Below are positions 29,427-38,931 of a DNA stretch of 64,000 bases, one piece after another. The translations under genes were made by a program, and so were the position numbers. Under the pieces are notes generated by a model. That model did not search any database. It saw only the letters and a list, made by a program, of their open reading frames with translations, and was not told the origin of the DNA. Each line of letters starts with the position of its first letter. Position 1 is the stretch's first letter. The stretch lies in assembly GCA_029974595.1 (NCBI GenBank), contig JARKRC010000041.1, positions 1-64,000 on the forward strand, given 5' to 3'. Source of the stretch: Ereboglobus sp. (GTDB lineage Bacteria; Verrucomicrobiota; Verrucomicrobiia; Opitutales; Opitutaceae).

Positions 29427-32009
29427 TTATGCGGACGGGGCGATGTGAAAACTATAGAGATCCCCGTTGGTCAGGCGGAACCGCAGCGAGAATGCTTCGC
29501 CGGAGGGCACCTGTTCGCCGCCTTTCCATTTGATGCGGTGGCGGATTGAATCGGTGCCGACAACCTCGCAATCGTCCTCTGTGAAACCGGGGATCGGCTG
29601 CCCGTCGGCATTGAGCACGGCGATTGCCAGTTTGCCGCGCGACATATCGGCATTGACGACAAGATTGCCCCCGTTTGCGACCATCGGCACGGTCTGGATG
29701 ACCCCTGGCGCATAATGCGCGCGCAAGGATGCGAATCCATCGAGTCTCCACTTGGCGAGCGCGATTGTTATATGCTTTGGGGGAACCGTTGCGCCGTGCG
29801 TGGTGTTGATCGCGGTGTAATAAAGCCAGACTTCGTCGCCGACGACGATGGGATTGTTGGCAACGTGCAGGATGGTGCCGGCATCATAATCATGCGGGCC
29901 ATTGGCAATGACCGGGTCGCGCGGTTTTGTGCGCTGCCAGGCGCGCCCGTCGCGGCTGTGGATGAGCTGCACGTCGATGAGGCCGTCATGAATCGCCTGC
30001 ATCGGCGCCTTCTTCTCGTGCGTGCCGGTGAGTCGCATGACGGTGAGGAAGCCCAGCCATTGCGAGCCATACTTGAAACCGCTCCATCCGTAAAATTCGG
30101 TGCGCAGGTCTTTGCTGATCGCCCACAAGTCGTCGATGTCGTCGGGTTCCAGCGTGATTTCCATGGGATTCCAGTTCACAAAATCCCGGCTGGTGGTGAG
30201 TGCGCAAATGCGCCTTTCCCGTATGTTTTTCGGGTGGTTTTTTGGCATTTGAAAACGGACGAAGGAGAGGTAATCTCCGGTGGAATCGTCACGCGCAATC
30301 GCCGCCAGTTCGCTGCCAAAGGGGATGAGCTTTTCGCCGTTGTTATACATTTTCCAATGAATGCCGTCGGCGGAATACGCACCTCTGAAATAGCGCAGAT
30401 GCCCGCTTAGTGCCTTGTATTTTTTGTCTGGTTCAGGACTGTTTTCATCAACAAAAACGGTGAGATTCCGCCCCATCGTCGGCAGGAGAATATTATTCTT
30501 CTTGGAGCCTTCGAATTCATGCAGCCCGACATTGGGACGCGTCCAGTCAACCCCGTTGTCAGACTCCGCGTAGCACAGTCCTCCACCCCGGGTGGTGGTG
30601 CCATACCACATGCGGAACTTTCCCGAAACGGGGTCGCGATGCACGGAACCATAAAGGTAAACGCGCGGTTGTTCCCACGGCTTTTCGGGTTGGAGCACGG
30701 GCTTGTCGAGTTTGGCCGCCTTGTGGAAAACACGTTCGAGCTGGGAGCTGCTCGCGATGATCGTGTCATCAATGAACAACTCGGCATCGCCCTTGGTCTT
30801 GTAAAGCGAGGCCGCGCGCGCGGAAGGCTTCGCGGCTTTCTGGCTGCTTTGCGCAGCCTTGGGCTTCGAGGCGTTGATGAGTTGGAGTTTGGCATCGGTT
30901 TCGCTGACTTTGAAACGTGCGCTCACGACGGAATTTTTCTCCGGGCCCTTGCGGTATTTGATGTAGGTGGTCGCGACAACCGTGCCGTCGGGCAGGATTT
31001 CCACGCTGGGATAGCCGCAGTCCGCACCTTTGTAGCTATGCAGGAGTTTTATACGATAGCCGCTTTCCTTTCCGGCGACAATGTCCTCGTAGCGACCCAC
31101 CCAGGCGACAAAATGGTTCCGTGTCGGGCTTCCTTTTTCCTTGTCGCGGAAACACACCACGAGGCGTCCGTCGGGCAGGTATTTGGCGACGTGGCGGTCG
31201 CCGCGCAAACCGGATGGCAGCGGAACGGGTTTCGTCCATGTAAGGCCTTCGTCGCTGCTCATGATTTGCAGGGCAACACTCTCTTTGTTTTCACGCAGGA
31301 AGCAGAAGAGCTGTTTGCCGTCGGGTGAGCGGATGAGCCACGGCTCGCAGGGCTTGAGGCCGGGAAGATCGAGCGTGGTTTTCCAGGGCTCCCATGTCAT
31401 GCCGCCATCCGTGGATATGCTTTGCACGATGATATTGGAGTTCTTTTCGACGGTCTCGCCGGGGCGGCGGATGTTGGTCATGCCGAGCAAAGCCTTGCCG
31501 CCGTTGATCGGCTCGATGGTTGTGAATGGCATCACGCTGGGGCCGAGTCCCAGGCTTTGCATTTCGCTCCATGTTTTGCCGTCGTCGAGCGAGACGGAGC
31601 GGTGCATGTTTCCGTCCTGCCCGGAGCCGGCGTAAACGATGAGACGGGCGCGGCCTTGCGGGTCGGCAAGGCGCCAGATGGTCGGACAGTTTTTGACGGA
31701 GCGCCAGCTATCGGGCGTCTTGATCAAATCGCTCCAGGTGAGCCCGCCGTCGTCGCTGCGCTTGAGGGGACCGCACGCGCCGCCGTGGCCAATCGTCCAG
31801 ACGCAAAACATGGTTTTGCCGTCCGGCATGAGCACCGTCGTCGGATGGCCTTGATAGACCGTGTCCGTGCCTTGCGCGACAACGACCTGATGTTTTCTGG
31901 CAGTCGCCCGATGGACAACGGGCAGATTGAATTCAGCGCGGATTGTCGCGATGAAGGGAGACAATACAAAAGCGGCGAGGATTGGCAGGATGTAACGGGT
32001 TGGTTTCAT
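29427..32009 (-). CDS. Sialidase-like propeller fused to a second GH43/32-like propeller
   Basis: Secreted protein of about 860 residues. The start at 32009 opens a signal peptide (MKPTRYILPILAAF, cleavage near RAEF); ATG at 32021 is an alternative. The N-terminal half (about 40-390) is a BNR propeller with Asp boxes SDDGGLTWSD, SLDDGKTWSE, STDGGMTWEP and SSDEGLTWTK, but the canonical YRIP Arg motif is YQGHPTT, so it belongs to a divergent sialidase-like group. A Lys/Ala/Ser linker (ASKPKAAQSSQKAAKPS) joins it to a second five-bladed-propeller-like half (VHRDPVSGKFRMWYGTTTRG, SDNGVDWTRPN, TSRDFVNWNPM, HSRDGRAWQRT) with a beta-rich C-terminal domain. Substrate unknown. It lies 120 bases after the autotransporter and 21 before the symporter gene. 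Confidence 0.82.
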   Translation of the reverse strand: MKPTRYILPILAAFVLSPFIATIRAEFNLPVVHRATARKHQVVVAQGTDTVYQGHPTTVLMPDGKTMFCVWTIGHGGACGPLKRSDDGGLTWSDLIKTPDSWRSVKNCPTIWRLADPQGRARLIVYAGSGQDGNMHRSVSLDDGKTWSEMQSLGLGPSVMPFTTIEPINGGKALLGMTNIRRPGETVEKNSNIIVQSISTDGGMTWEPWKTTLDLPGLKPCEPWLIRSPDGKQLFCFLRENKESVALQIMSSDEGLTWTKPVPLPSGLRGDRHVAKYLPDGRLVVCFRDKEKGSPTRNHFVAWVGRYEDIVAGKESGYRIKLLHSYKGADCGYPSVEILPDGTVVATTYIKYRKGPEKNSVVSARFKVSETDAKLQLINASKPKAAQSSQKAAKPSARAASLYKTKGDAELFIDDTIIASSSQLERVFHKAAKLDKPVLQPEKPWEQPRVYLYGSVHRDPVSGKFRMWYGTTTRGGGLCYAESDNGVDWTRPNVGLHEFEGSKKNNILLPTMGRNLTVFVDENSPEPDKKYKALSGHLRYFRGAYSADGIHWKMYNNGEKLIPFGSELAAIARDDSTGDYLSFVRFQMPKNHPKNIRERRICALTTSRDFVNWNPMEITLEPDDIDDLWAISKDLRTEFYGWSGFKYGSQWLGFLTVMRLTGTHEKKAPMQAIHDGLIDVQLIHSRDGRAWQRTKPRDPVIANGPHDYDAGTILHVANNPIVVGDEVWLYYTAINTTHGATVPPKHITIALAKWRLDGFASLRAHYAPGVIQTVPMVANGGNLVVNADMSRGKLAIAVLNADGQPIPGFTEDDCEVVGTDSIRHRIKWKGGEQVPSGEAFSLRFRLTNGDLYSFHIAPSA

Positions 32010-32129
32010 GTGATGATTCATTTGAAAAAGTGAGGTTGGTGATGCGCGTTTTGTGACGATGGGTGCGGCTGCGACGAACGGAGAGCGCCGGACGCCGGGA
32101 AATATTATGATTTTCATTCCGATCGTCGA

Positions 32130-35100
32130 TCACCAGCGGAAGCTGGCGGTGAGATCGCAACCGACGCCCTGTGTGATTTCGCCGGTGTGGATCGACGCAG
32201 AGGCGCCGATGTTGATGTGTTTGCCCAGTTGCATGACGGCGCCGAGATCGAAGATCTGGCGGCGACCGCGCAGGGAGTTGTCGAAGGAGGCGCCCTCGAC
32301 ATGGACATTGGTGCCGCCTTCGAATTCGTAGGCGAAGCTCACGCGCAGATAGGGACGGATGCGCCAGCCGGGTTTGAGTTCATAGTCGAGCCACAGGCGC
32401 ACGCCAAAGCGGCCTTCAATCGAATCGGCGCTGTCGACCGCATAAATGCGTTCGATGTAATCCCTGGCGTTGTCGATGTCGCGGGTTTGATACGTGATTT
32501 GCAGTTGCGGCTCCCAGTTGAGGAAACCGCCGCTGTCGAGATACGTGGTGCCGACCTCCAAGGATGCGGCCGTGGCGCTGCCTTGCGTGATGAGGCGCGG
32601 GCGGTCGGGAACGTCGATTTCGTAATCCTCCCCGGACCTGCGCGCCAGGGCGTTAACATACCACGCGCCGATGCGGTAGGAGGCGTAGGCTCCGAAGCCG
32701 GTGCTTTCGGTGTTGGTTTTCGTTTTAACGGAGGCGCCATCCTGATCCATGTCGGCGGTGGCAAGGTCGGCATGCACGCCGAATGTCAGGTGTCCTTTGG
32801 CGAGCGCGAAGGTCCAATCGGCGCCGGTTTGCGCGCCATAAGTCGTGATGTGGGAGCCCTCGTAGCGGGTGTAGCTGGCGTTGATCTTGTCGCGGGAGTA
32901 GAGGCCGTTGAACCAAAGCTCGAAAGCGTGCTTGCCGGCGATCGCGCGCGCGGTTTGCAGGCGTTCACTGAGCGAATCGAGCACGGCGCGGCCAACGAGA
33001 ATCGAGGAGACATCCGCGCCGAGCAACGCGGGCAGCCCGGGGACGACGGTGGTTGTCCAGCCGATGGTTTTGGTGGAGGCGTTGTAGCGGAGCCGTGTTT
33101 CGGTGCCGTTGTCGAGGGCGACGAAGTTGGAGATGACATCGGCGCTGCCGGCAAACGCGCCGACGGTGACCGGGTTGACCGCACTGAAATCGGTGTTTTC
33201 CGTGAGGACGCTGCTCTGGTTGAACACGACGTTCATCGTGCCGGAGAGCGTGCCGGTGACGGCGAGCCGGTCGAAGATGGCCGCGCCGGGCTCGGCGTAG
33301 TTGCGCCCGATGTCGAGGGCGACCGAGTTGCCTGATTCGGATGCGAGATTTCCGTTGATGGTAAGTTGTCCGCTGCCGGAAGCGCCGGCGGCGCGGCCCA
33401 CTTTGATGATGCCGCGGTTTGTGAGGGTGGACTGGGAGCCGGCGGCGTTGAGCATGATGGCCGATCCGCCCGCCGAGAGAATGGCGCCGGAAGCGATGGA
33501 CATGCCGGCGGTTGTCTTGATGGGCGCGCCCGCGGCAAGGGCAATCTCGCCCTGGTCGAGCGTGAATGTGCCCGCATTGATGGCGCCGTCGTTGAGCGTG
33601 AGTTTGCCCGCGCCGGCCTTGGTCACGACGCCGCTGCCGGTGACGGTTCCGGTGAAGATGGCGGCGGTGGTCTGGGTGATTTGCAGGGCGGCGTTGTTTG
33701 CGATGCCGGTCGTGAGGCTGGCGACATCGCCGAGCAGCGTGCCGCTGGCGATGTGGATCGAGCCGATATTTTTTCCGTCCCCCGCGAGGAGAAGGGCGCC
33801 GGGGCCGTCCATGCGCAGGGTGCCCGAGCCGGTGATGGAACCCGAAAGCGTCAGAGCCTGGTTCGATGCGGGCTGGATGAGCGCGGCGTTTCCAGCTTCG
33901 ACGACGATGGCGTTTGCGAGCGTGATGCCATTGGCCGACGGAGAAAGCGCGCCGGTTCCCTTGAAGGTGATCGGAGCGCCTTCCGTGCCGAGCTGGCTGG
34001 CGCTGCCGAACACAATCGTGCCATTGTGGATATCGATACCGCCCGAGAATATGTTGGCGGCGCTGTTGCCGAAGGTGAGCGTGCCGGAGCCGCGCATGAC
34101 GAGCTTGCCCCCGGGATTGGCCACGCCGGAGATTCCGCCGAGTTTCACCTCGAACGACGACCGGGCGACGATGCCGGCAGTGCCGGTGAACGCGTAGTTT
34201 TGCGAGCCTTCGATCCACATGTCGCTCACGCTTACCTGGCTGCCGCCGACTTCGATGGAGCGGACGGAGGCGGTGTCGGCGGTGCCGCTGAAGACGACGC
34301 GGTCGCCGCCGGCGTAGAGCCTGACCGTGCCGAAATCGGTCCAGTTTTCCGTGCCTGCGTTCCAGACCGTGCCGTTCGAGCCCGTCCAGGTGAGCACGCG
34401 CGAATAATCGGCGCCGGCGTAGAGAATGAGATTGCCGCTTCCGTCGCTGTTGAGGGTGGCGTGCTGGCGTCCCCCCATGTCGGAGCTTCCGTTGATGGTA
34501 ACGGAGAGGTTCGGCGCGAAGTCGCCGATTTTACCGAGGTTGAATGTGCCGGTTTGCAGCGATTTGAGGTCGATGGTGTGACTGCCGCCCGCGATGGTGC
34601 CGGAGAAGTTTACGCGATCGCTGACGCCAAACGAGTCGCTCCCAATCTGGTCGTAAAGATGGATGTTGATCACGGAGCCGTCGGCGAGGGTGACGTAATC
34701 GGCGAGCGTGAGGGTTTGCGCCGTGATGCCGTCGCCGGGCGTGATGTTGTAAACGAGCAGATTGGATTCGCCGGTGGTGATGGTGCCGGAGCCCATGAGG
34801 ACGAAGCCGCTCGCGAAATTGCGGTTGGTCGCCTCGACGCGCAGGTGGCCGCCGTTGATGGCCTTGAGGATTGCGCCGCTTTCAAGTGTGAGATCCTGCG
34901 CGCGGAATATGCCGTTGCCGCCGAGGATCGCCCCGTTACCCACGGTGATTGCGCCTTGCGTGGTGGAGGAGCCGTAGATGGCGTCGCTCGTGAGTTCCAG
35001 CGCGCCGGCGCTCACGGTGGTGGTGCCGGAGCCGATGTTCGATTGATATGAGTCGAACACGGCCGAGCCGGCGCCGGTTTTGTTCACGGTGAGCGCGGTG

Positions 35101-36761
35101 GTGGACGATGCCTCGACGGGATCGCGGAAATGGATGGCGCCGCCCGCGGAGGCGTCGAGATTGAGGGTGGGAGTGGCGGCGTTAAAGAAGATGGCGTTGG
35201 GCGTGCCGCTGCCGGTGACCGAGAGCGAGCCGCCGGCCATCGTGACGGCGGACTGATCGATGGTGGCGCCGTGGCGGTTGCCCTCAAAGACGATATCGCC
35301 GCCCGTGGCGAAGAGCGAGAGCGTGGAATTGCCATTGATCAAAATTCCGCCGCCGTTGCCGCCGCTGATATTGTCCTTGATGGTCACGCCCGGGCCGATG
35401 TTGACGGTCTTGGAGTTGCCTCCCGAAAAGATGCCCGCACCGTCGCCGGTGCCGATGTTTGCCGCGATGGTGCCGGAGGCGTTGAGATTGATGTTGTCGG
35501 CGCGCATGCCCGCGCCGCGTCCGTTTCCGCCCGCGGCTTGGTTGTGTGAAATATCGAATGGCGAATTGAGCACCAATGAGCTGGCATGGAGACCGCCGCC
35601 CGTGACTCCTCCGCCGCCGGCGCCGGAGAGGTTGTTCGTGACGGAAAAAAGCCGGGCTGTGACGATAAGCGTATCGGCATAGATCCCTCCGGCATCGCGG
35701 GCGGCGATATTATCTTCGAAACGCACAATGGCGCCGCTTGTGTCAGGCGTGCTGTCCACGATCACAGCGCTGTCGATATAAATGGCGCCGCCGTGGCCCA
35801 ATGTCCCCGAGACATTGCCTTTGAAGAGCGTGTCGCCTTTGAAGGTGAGCGTGCCCGCCGTGCCAGCGGTCGCGAAGATAAAAATACCTCCGCCCGAATT
35901 TATCAGGGACCTGTTATTGATAAAAACGGCAGTGTCCTCGAAAACCATCGAATTGCCGTAATTCAGCGCAATGCCGCCGCCCCGGCTAGGCGCGGTGTTG
36001 CTGAGGATGAATGCCGCCTTCTCGAAAGTTACGACCGAGGTGTCGCCTGCCGCCGTGCTCAGGTATCCGCCGCCGTTGCTATCCGAATCCATGACGAAAG
36101 TGCCGGTGTTCACATTGTAACGGGCCGCATTGCCGCTCATGATGACAGTGCCTCCAAAGGTCATCGACGCACCGTCTGTCGCAATGCCTCCTCCGCCCGC
36201 GCCGGCGTAGTTGCTGAAGTTATGATACAGCGCCAAGTCGCCGTTTATGCGCATCGAGGTGGTTGGCGATCCGCTGATATAGATGCCACCTCCCTTGTTG
36301 CTCACCCGTCCGTTGGCTATGATGACGCGATCAAGCGTCAGGAGCGTGTTGCTTGCGGGCTCGCCTGCCGTGAGGCGAAACACGCGGTTTACGTTGACAT
36401 AGCTGGTGCCGCTTAATTCGAGCATTGCCCATGAGTCCGCGAGTTTGTCCTCCTGTTCGAAGGCGACATTGTTGGCGGTGAAGTTGAATGCCGCGGTCGT
36501 TTTCACCCACTCGTTTACGGATAGGCTCGAAGGGATGCCGGCGATGCCGCCGCCATCGAGAGTGATCGAGCCGGCGATGCCCGAGATCCGGACCGTGTCG
36601 CCGTCGGCCAGCGTTGGCGGAGTGCTGCCGGTATATACAAGCGTCGCGGCGGACAGGCGTGCGAGCGGCGCCAGCGACAGGAGCAGCAAGAGCGTTGTGC
36701 GCGCGGCAAACTTGCACACGTTTGTCAGGATGGCCGGGGATGGGATGCGATGCGATTTCAT
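32130..36761 (-). CDS. Autotransporter with Pmp-like repeats
   Basis: Predicted type V-secreted surface protein, 1543 residues. The signal peptide covers about 1-38 (TTLLLLLSLAPLARLSA). The N-terminal passenger (about 130-520) has many FxxN/GG(G/A)I units (FINNRSLINSGGGIF, FKGNVSGTLGHGGAIYID, FEDNIAARDAGGIY, IKDNISGGNGGGI), the hallmark of chlamydial Pmp proteins. Autotransporter-associated beta-strand repeats follow (GAGKLTLNDGAI, GSGTLTFGNSAANIFSGG), including one copy of the W-T-G module seen twice in the autotransporter at 8075. The C-terminal barrel (about 1265-1543) ends FRW. First gene of a probable operon with a sialidase-like protein and symporter, divergent from a regulator. Role (adhesin, enzyme display) not known. 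Confidence 0.88.
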   Translation of the reverse strand: MKSHRIPSPAILTNVCKFAARTTLLLLLSLAPLARLSAATLVYTGSTPPTLADGDTVRISGIAGSITLDGGGIAGIPSSLSVNEWVKTTAAFNFTANNVAFEQEDKLADSWAMLELSGTSYVNVNRVFRLTAGEPASNTLLTLDRVIIANGRVSNKGGGIYISGSPTTSMRINGDLALYHNFSNYAGAGGGGIATDGASMTFGGTVIMSGNAARYNVNTGTFVMDSDSNGGGYLSTAAGDTSVVTFEKAAFILSNTAPSRGGGIALNYGNSMVFEDTAVFINNRSLINSGGGIFIFATAGTAGTLTFKGDTLFKGNVSGTLGHGGAIYIDSAVIVDSTPDTSGAIVRFEDNIAARDAGGIYADTLIVTARLFSVTNNLSGAGGGGVTGGGLHASSLVLNSPFDISHNQAAGGNGRGAGMRADNINLNASGTIAANIGTGDGAGIFSGGNSKTVNIGPGVTIKDNISGGNGGGILINGNSTLSLFATGGDIVFEGNRHGATIDQSAVTMAGGSLSVTGSGTPNAIFFNAATPTLNLDASAGGAIHFRDPVEASSTTALTVNKTGAGSAVFDSYQSNIGSGTTTVSAGALELTSDAIYGSSTTQGAITVGNGAILGGNGIFRAQDLTLESGAILKAINGGHLRVEATNRNFASGFVLMGSGTITTGESNLLVYNITPGDGITAQTLTLADYVTLADGSVINIHLYDQIGSDSFGVSDRVNFSGTIAGGSHTIDLKSLQTGTFNLGKIGDFAPNLSVTINGSSDMGGRQHATLNSDGSGNLILYAGADYSRVLTWTGSNGTVWNAGTENWTDFGTVRLYAGGDRVVFSGTADTASVRSIEVGGSQVSVSDMWIEGSQNYAFTGTAGIVARSSFEVKLGGISGVANPGGKLVMRGSGTLTFGNSAANIFSGGIDIHNGTIVFGSASQLGTEGAPITFKGTGALSPSANGITLANAIVVEAGNAALIQPASNQALTLSGSITGSGTLRMDGPGALLLAGDGKNIGSIHIASGTLLGDVASLTTGIANNAALQITQTTAAIFTGTVTGSGVVTKAGAGKLTLNDGAINAGTFTLDQGEIALAAGAPIKTTAGMSIASGAILSAGGSAIMLNAAGSQSTLTNRGIIKVGRAAGASGSGQLTINGNLASESGNSVALDIGRNYAEPGAAIFDRLAVTGTLSGTMNVVFNQSSVLTENTDFSAVNPVTVGAFAGSADVISNFVALDNGTETRLRYNASTKTIGWTTTVVPGLPALLGADVSSILVGRAVLDSLSERLQTARAIAGKHAFELWFNGLYSRDKINASYTRYEGSHITTYGAQTGADWTFALAKGHLTFGVHADLATADMDQDGASVKTKTNTESTGFGAYASYRIGAWYVNALARRSGEDYEIDVPDRPRLITQGSATAASLEVGTTYLDSGGFLNWEPQLQITYQTRDIDNARDYIERIYAVDSADSIEGRFGVRLWLDYELKPGWRIRPYLRVSFAYEFEGGTNVHVEGASFDNSLRGRRQIFDLGAVMQLGKHINIGASASIHTGEITQGVGCDLTASFRW

Positions 36762-36869
36762 GGGAATATGGGTTTGGTTGGCGCGAGTGTCTTTGTGATG
36801 GAAGAAACCGTGGGACAGAGGCAGGATTCCCGGCGCGATGCGCGTCGCTCAACGAAATCAAACCGGTCT

Positions 36870-36887
36870 CATTTTGTAACCAAAATG
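36870..36887. promoter_or_regulatory. Palindromic operator candidate
   Basis: CATTTTG-TAAC-CAAAATG, perfect 7-base arms with a 4-base centre, in the 189-base gap between the divergent autotransporter and regulator genes. An outer GTCTC (36867-36871) and GAGAC (36895-36899) are also complementary. It abuts the -35 box of the regulator promoter candidate, so autoregulation together with control of the divergent operon is plausible. Confidence 0.5.
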
Positions 36888-36917
36888 TTGAGTCGAGACA
36901 ATCCCCGCCACTATAAG
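36888..36917 (+). promoter_or_regulatory. Promoter candidate for the GntR/LacI-type regulator
   Basis: TTGAGT (36888-36893), 18-base spacer, TATAAG (36912-36917), 33 bases before the ATG at 36951. It fits the sigma-70 pattern reasonably well. A GATAAT at 36917-36922 is an alternative -10. Confidence 0.4.
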
Positions 36918-36950
36918 ATAATAACACGCACGTTCAGCCGATCATATCCC

Positions 36951-38045
36951 ATGCAAACACAGTTCCACTCACTCCCGGTACAAGTTGCCGCGTCCGCGTC
37001 ACTGCGCGACGAAATGGCCAAGGGCGGGATCATGTCGCTGCCGGGCGAACGCGAACTCTCGCAAAAACTCCAGGTGAGCCGCCGCACGGTGCGCAAGGCA
37101 CTCTCGATTTTGCGCTCAGACGGCGTTGTCAAGACCGGGGCGCGATGCACGGTTTCGCTGCTGGCTCGCAACAAAACCAGGGTTTTGGAACGTAGGATGC
37201 ACGTCAACCTGCTGCTGCCCGAATCGCTCGTCCATTCACGGCCGTTCACGCTGCTGTGGATCGGCTTTCTGACGGATCTGATGCACAAGAACGGGTATAT
37301 TTTCGAGATTGTGAGCGGTGCGAAATACTATGGCGCCAATTCGAGGCGATCACTTGCGCAACTCGTCAAAAGCAAACCTGCTGCATGTTGGGTGCTCAGC
37401 CGCACGAATCAGCCGCTCCAGCAATGGTTCAACGAACACGATGTGCCTGCAATCGTGGTGGGGTCGGTTCATCCGTCGATCACGCTGCCGAGCCTCGATA
37501 CCGATTACATGGCGCTGGGCCACCATATGGCGGGTGTGTTCATGCGACACGGGCATTCGAAAGTGGCGTTGTTTTATGGGAAAACACAGCATGCGGGCGA
37601 CATCGAAGCCGAGAACGGTTTCAGGGCGGCGCTGGCGCGTCATGCCGGGGCGCAGGCGCCGGTTGTCGTGCGCGCCGAACGCACGCCGGCCGCCGTGATT
37701 CGCGAAATCAAGCGTGTGCTCATGATGCAAGATCCACCGACAGGTTTTATGTTTTCGAGCGCGTTTACCTATATCATGGTGCAGAGTTATCTGAGTTCGC
37801 TGGGATATGTCGTGCCCCGGGATTTTTCCATGACGGCGCAGGGCGATGACATTTTTCTCAACTACATATTTCCGGCGCCGGCCCGGTATGCCGTGAGCGC
37901 CGATAAATTCGCCGCGAGTTTGAATCGCATGATCAAGCAGGTGGTCAGCGGACAGGCTGAGCGAGGGTGGAAGATTCGTATCATGCCGGATTTTTTGCCG
38001 GGCGCGTCGCTCGCTTCCGTCGGCGCGCCGCTGCCGTTGAAATGA
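36951..38045 (+). CDS. GntR-type transcriptional regulator with LacI-like sensor domain
   Basis: DNA-binding regulator of 364 residues. The N-terminus is a GntR winged helix (about 1-75: LRDEMAKGGIMSLPGERELS, VSRRTVRKALSILRSDGVV). From about residue 85 there is a periplasmic-binding-protein-like effector domain as in LacI-family repressors (WVLSRTNQPLQQWF, VPAIVVGSVHPSI, LDTDYMALGHHMAGVFMRHG, ALFYGKTQHAGDIEAENGF). The ATG at 36951 is chosen because the winged helix starts immediately after it; upstream frame extension lacks coding character. Divergent from the autotransporter-sialidase-symporter unit and likely its regulator, sensing a sugar. The effector is unknown. Confidence 0.88.
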   Translation: MQTQFHSLPVQVAASASLRDEMAKGGIMSLPGERELSQKLQVSRRTVRKALSILRSDGVVKTGARCTVSLLARNKTRVLERRMHVNLLLPESLVHSRPFTLLWIGFLTDLMHKNGYIFEIVSGAKYYGANSRRSLAQLVKSKPAACWVLSRTNQPLQQWFNEHDVPAIVVGSVHPSITLPSLDTDYMALGHHMAGVFMRHGHSKVALFYGKTQHAGDIEAENGFRAALARHAGAQAPVVVRAERTPAAVIREIKRVLMMQDPPTGFMFSSAFTYIMVQSYLSSLGYVVPRDFSMTAQGDDIFLNYIFPAPARYAVSADKFAASLNRMIKQVVSGQAERGWKIRIMPDFLPGASLASVGAPLPLK

Positions 38046-38363
38046 TCGGCGTGATGCGTGGCGGAGGTTCCCGCAAATGGGATCTGCGCCTTCTGATCGC
38101 CCTCCGACTGATTTGCAGAACACCGCCTGCGGACTCGCAATCCGGGGCGGCCTTTACAGCGCCTGTCACTATCAGGCGAAAATCCGCCACGCTTGAACAG
38201 TAAAGCCCGCCCCGCGTTTTCCCGCCTTCGCTCCATAATTCCCCCGTTTCGTCACAAAGCAGCCGTCGCCGCGGCCTTAACATGCACCGTTGCGCATCGG
38301 GAAAACCACGACGCTTCCAGCGCATGGAATCACGAAACAAAAACAACGCACATCACCGCACAC
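38046..38363. other. Intergenic region, nothing definite
   Basis: 318 bases without a gene between the regulator and the EF-hand gene. No clear promoter, RNA or repeat was recognised. An open frame extends the EF-hand ORF upstream to 38193 but has no signal-peptide or domain support. Confidence 0.5.
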
Positions 38364-38858
38364 ATGAAATCACGCATAATACTCTTCCTTGGCGCCGCCC
38401 TCGCATTTTCGGGCACCGCCTTCGCGGCCGACTCTGAAACGACACCCGCCGACACGACAAAAAAACAGTGCTTTGCGCCATCCGCCGAAATGGCCGCATG
38501 GGAAAAAAGCGCGCTCGAACTCTATGACATAAACGGCAACGGTGTGCTCGACGCCGACGAACGGGCCGCGCTGCGCGCGGATGTCGAAGCGGGCAAATTC
38601 ACCCCGCCCCCGCTTCCGCCGCGCGGAGGCCGTGGCGGCCCTGGCAAGCATCGCCCGCCCGCCGAAGTTTTGCAAAAATACGATGCAGACGGCGACGGTG
38701 TGTTGAACGCCACAGAGGAGGCCAAGCTGCGCGCCGACATCGAGTCGGGCGCCTTCACGCCGCCCAAGCCGCCGGACGGCGACGGTCACGGCAAAGGCCG
38801 CCGCCCGCCGCCTCCTCCTTCCGAGGATGACAACGGCAGCGGCGTCCCCACCGACTGA
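38364..38858 (+). CDS. Secreted EF-hand protein, Pro/Gly-rich
   Basis: Small exported protein of 164 residues. The start at 38364 opens a signal peptide (MKSRIILFLGAALAFSGTAFA). Two EF-hand loops are visible: DINGNGVLDADE at about residues 56-67 and DADGDGVLNATE at about 108-119, each followed by the same pattern of ERAALRADVEAGKF / EAKLRADIESGAFTPP, so the protein is an internal duplication. Between and after them are Pro/Gly/Arg-rich linkers. It probably binds calcium in the periplasm. A terminator follows, so it is a separate unit from the kinase gene downstream, although the kinase has a similar Pro-rich loop. Confidence 0.85.
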   Translation: MKSRIILFLGAALAFSGTAFAADSETTPADTTKKQCFAPSAEMAAWEKSALELYDINGNGVLDADERAALRADVEAGKFTPPPLPPRGGRGGPGKHRPPAEVLQKYDADGDGVLNATEEAKLRADIESGAFTPPKPPDGDGHGKGRRPPPPPSEDDNGSGVPTD

Positions 38859-38931
38859 TTTTTAATAACCCGGACTTTGCAGCGTCCCGACTGTTCGCGC
38901 GTGTCCTGCAAGGTTCGGTTCAATTTTTCCG

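Noticed and set aside
32187-35051. Two long plus-strand open frames antisense to the second autotransporter
   Set aside because: Products are Ala/Gly/Val/Asp-rich shadows of a repetitive beta-helix gene.
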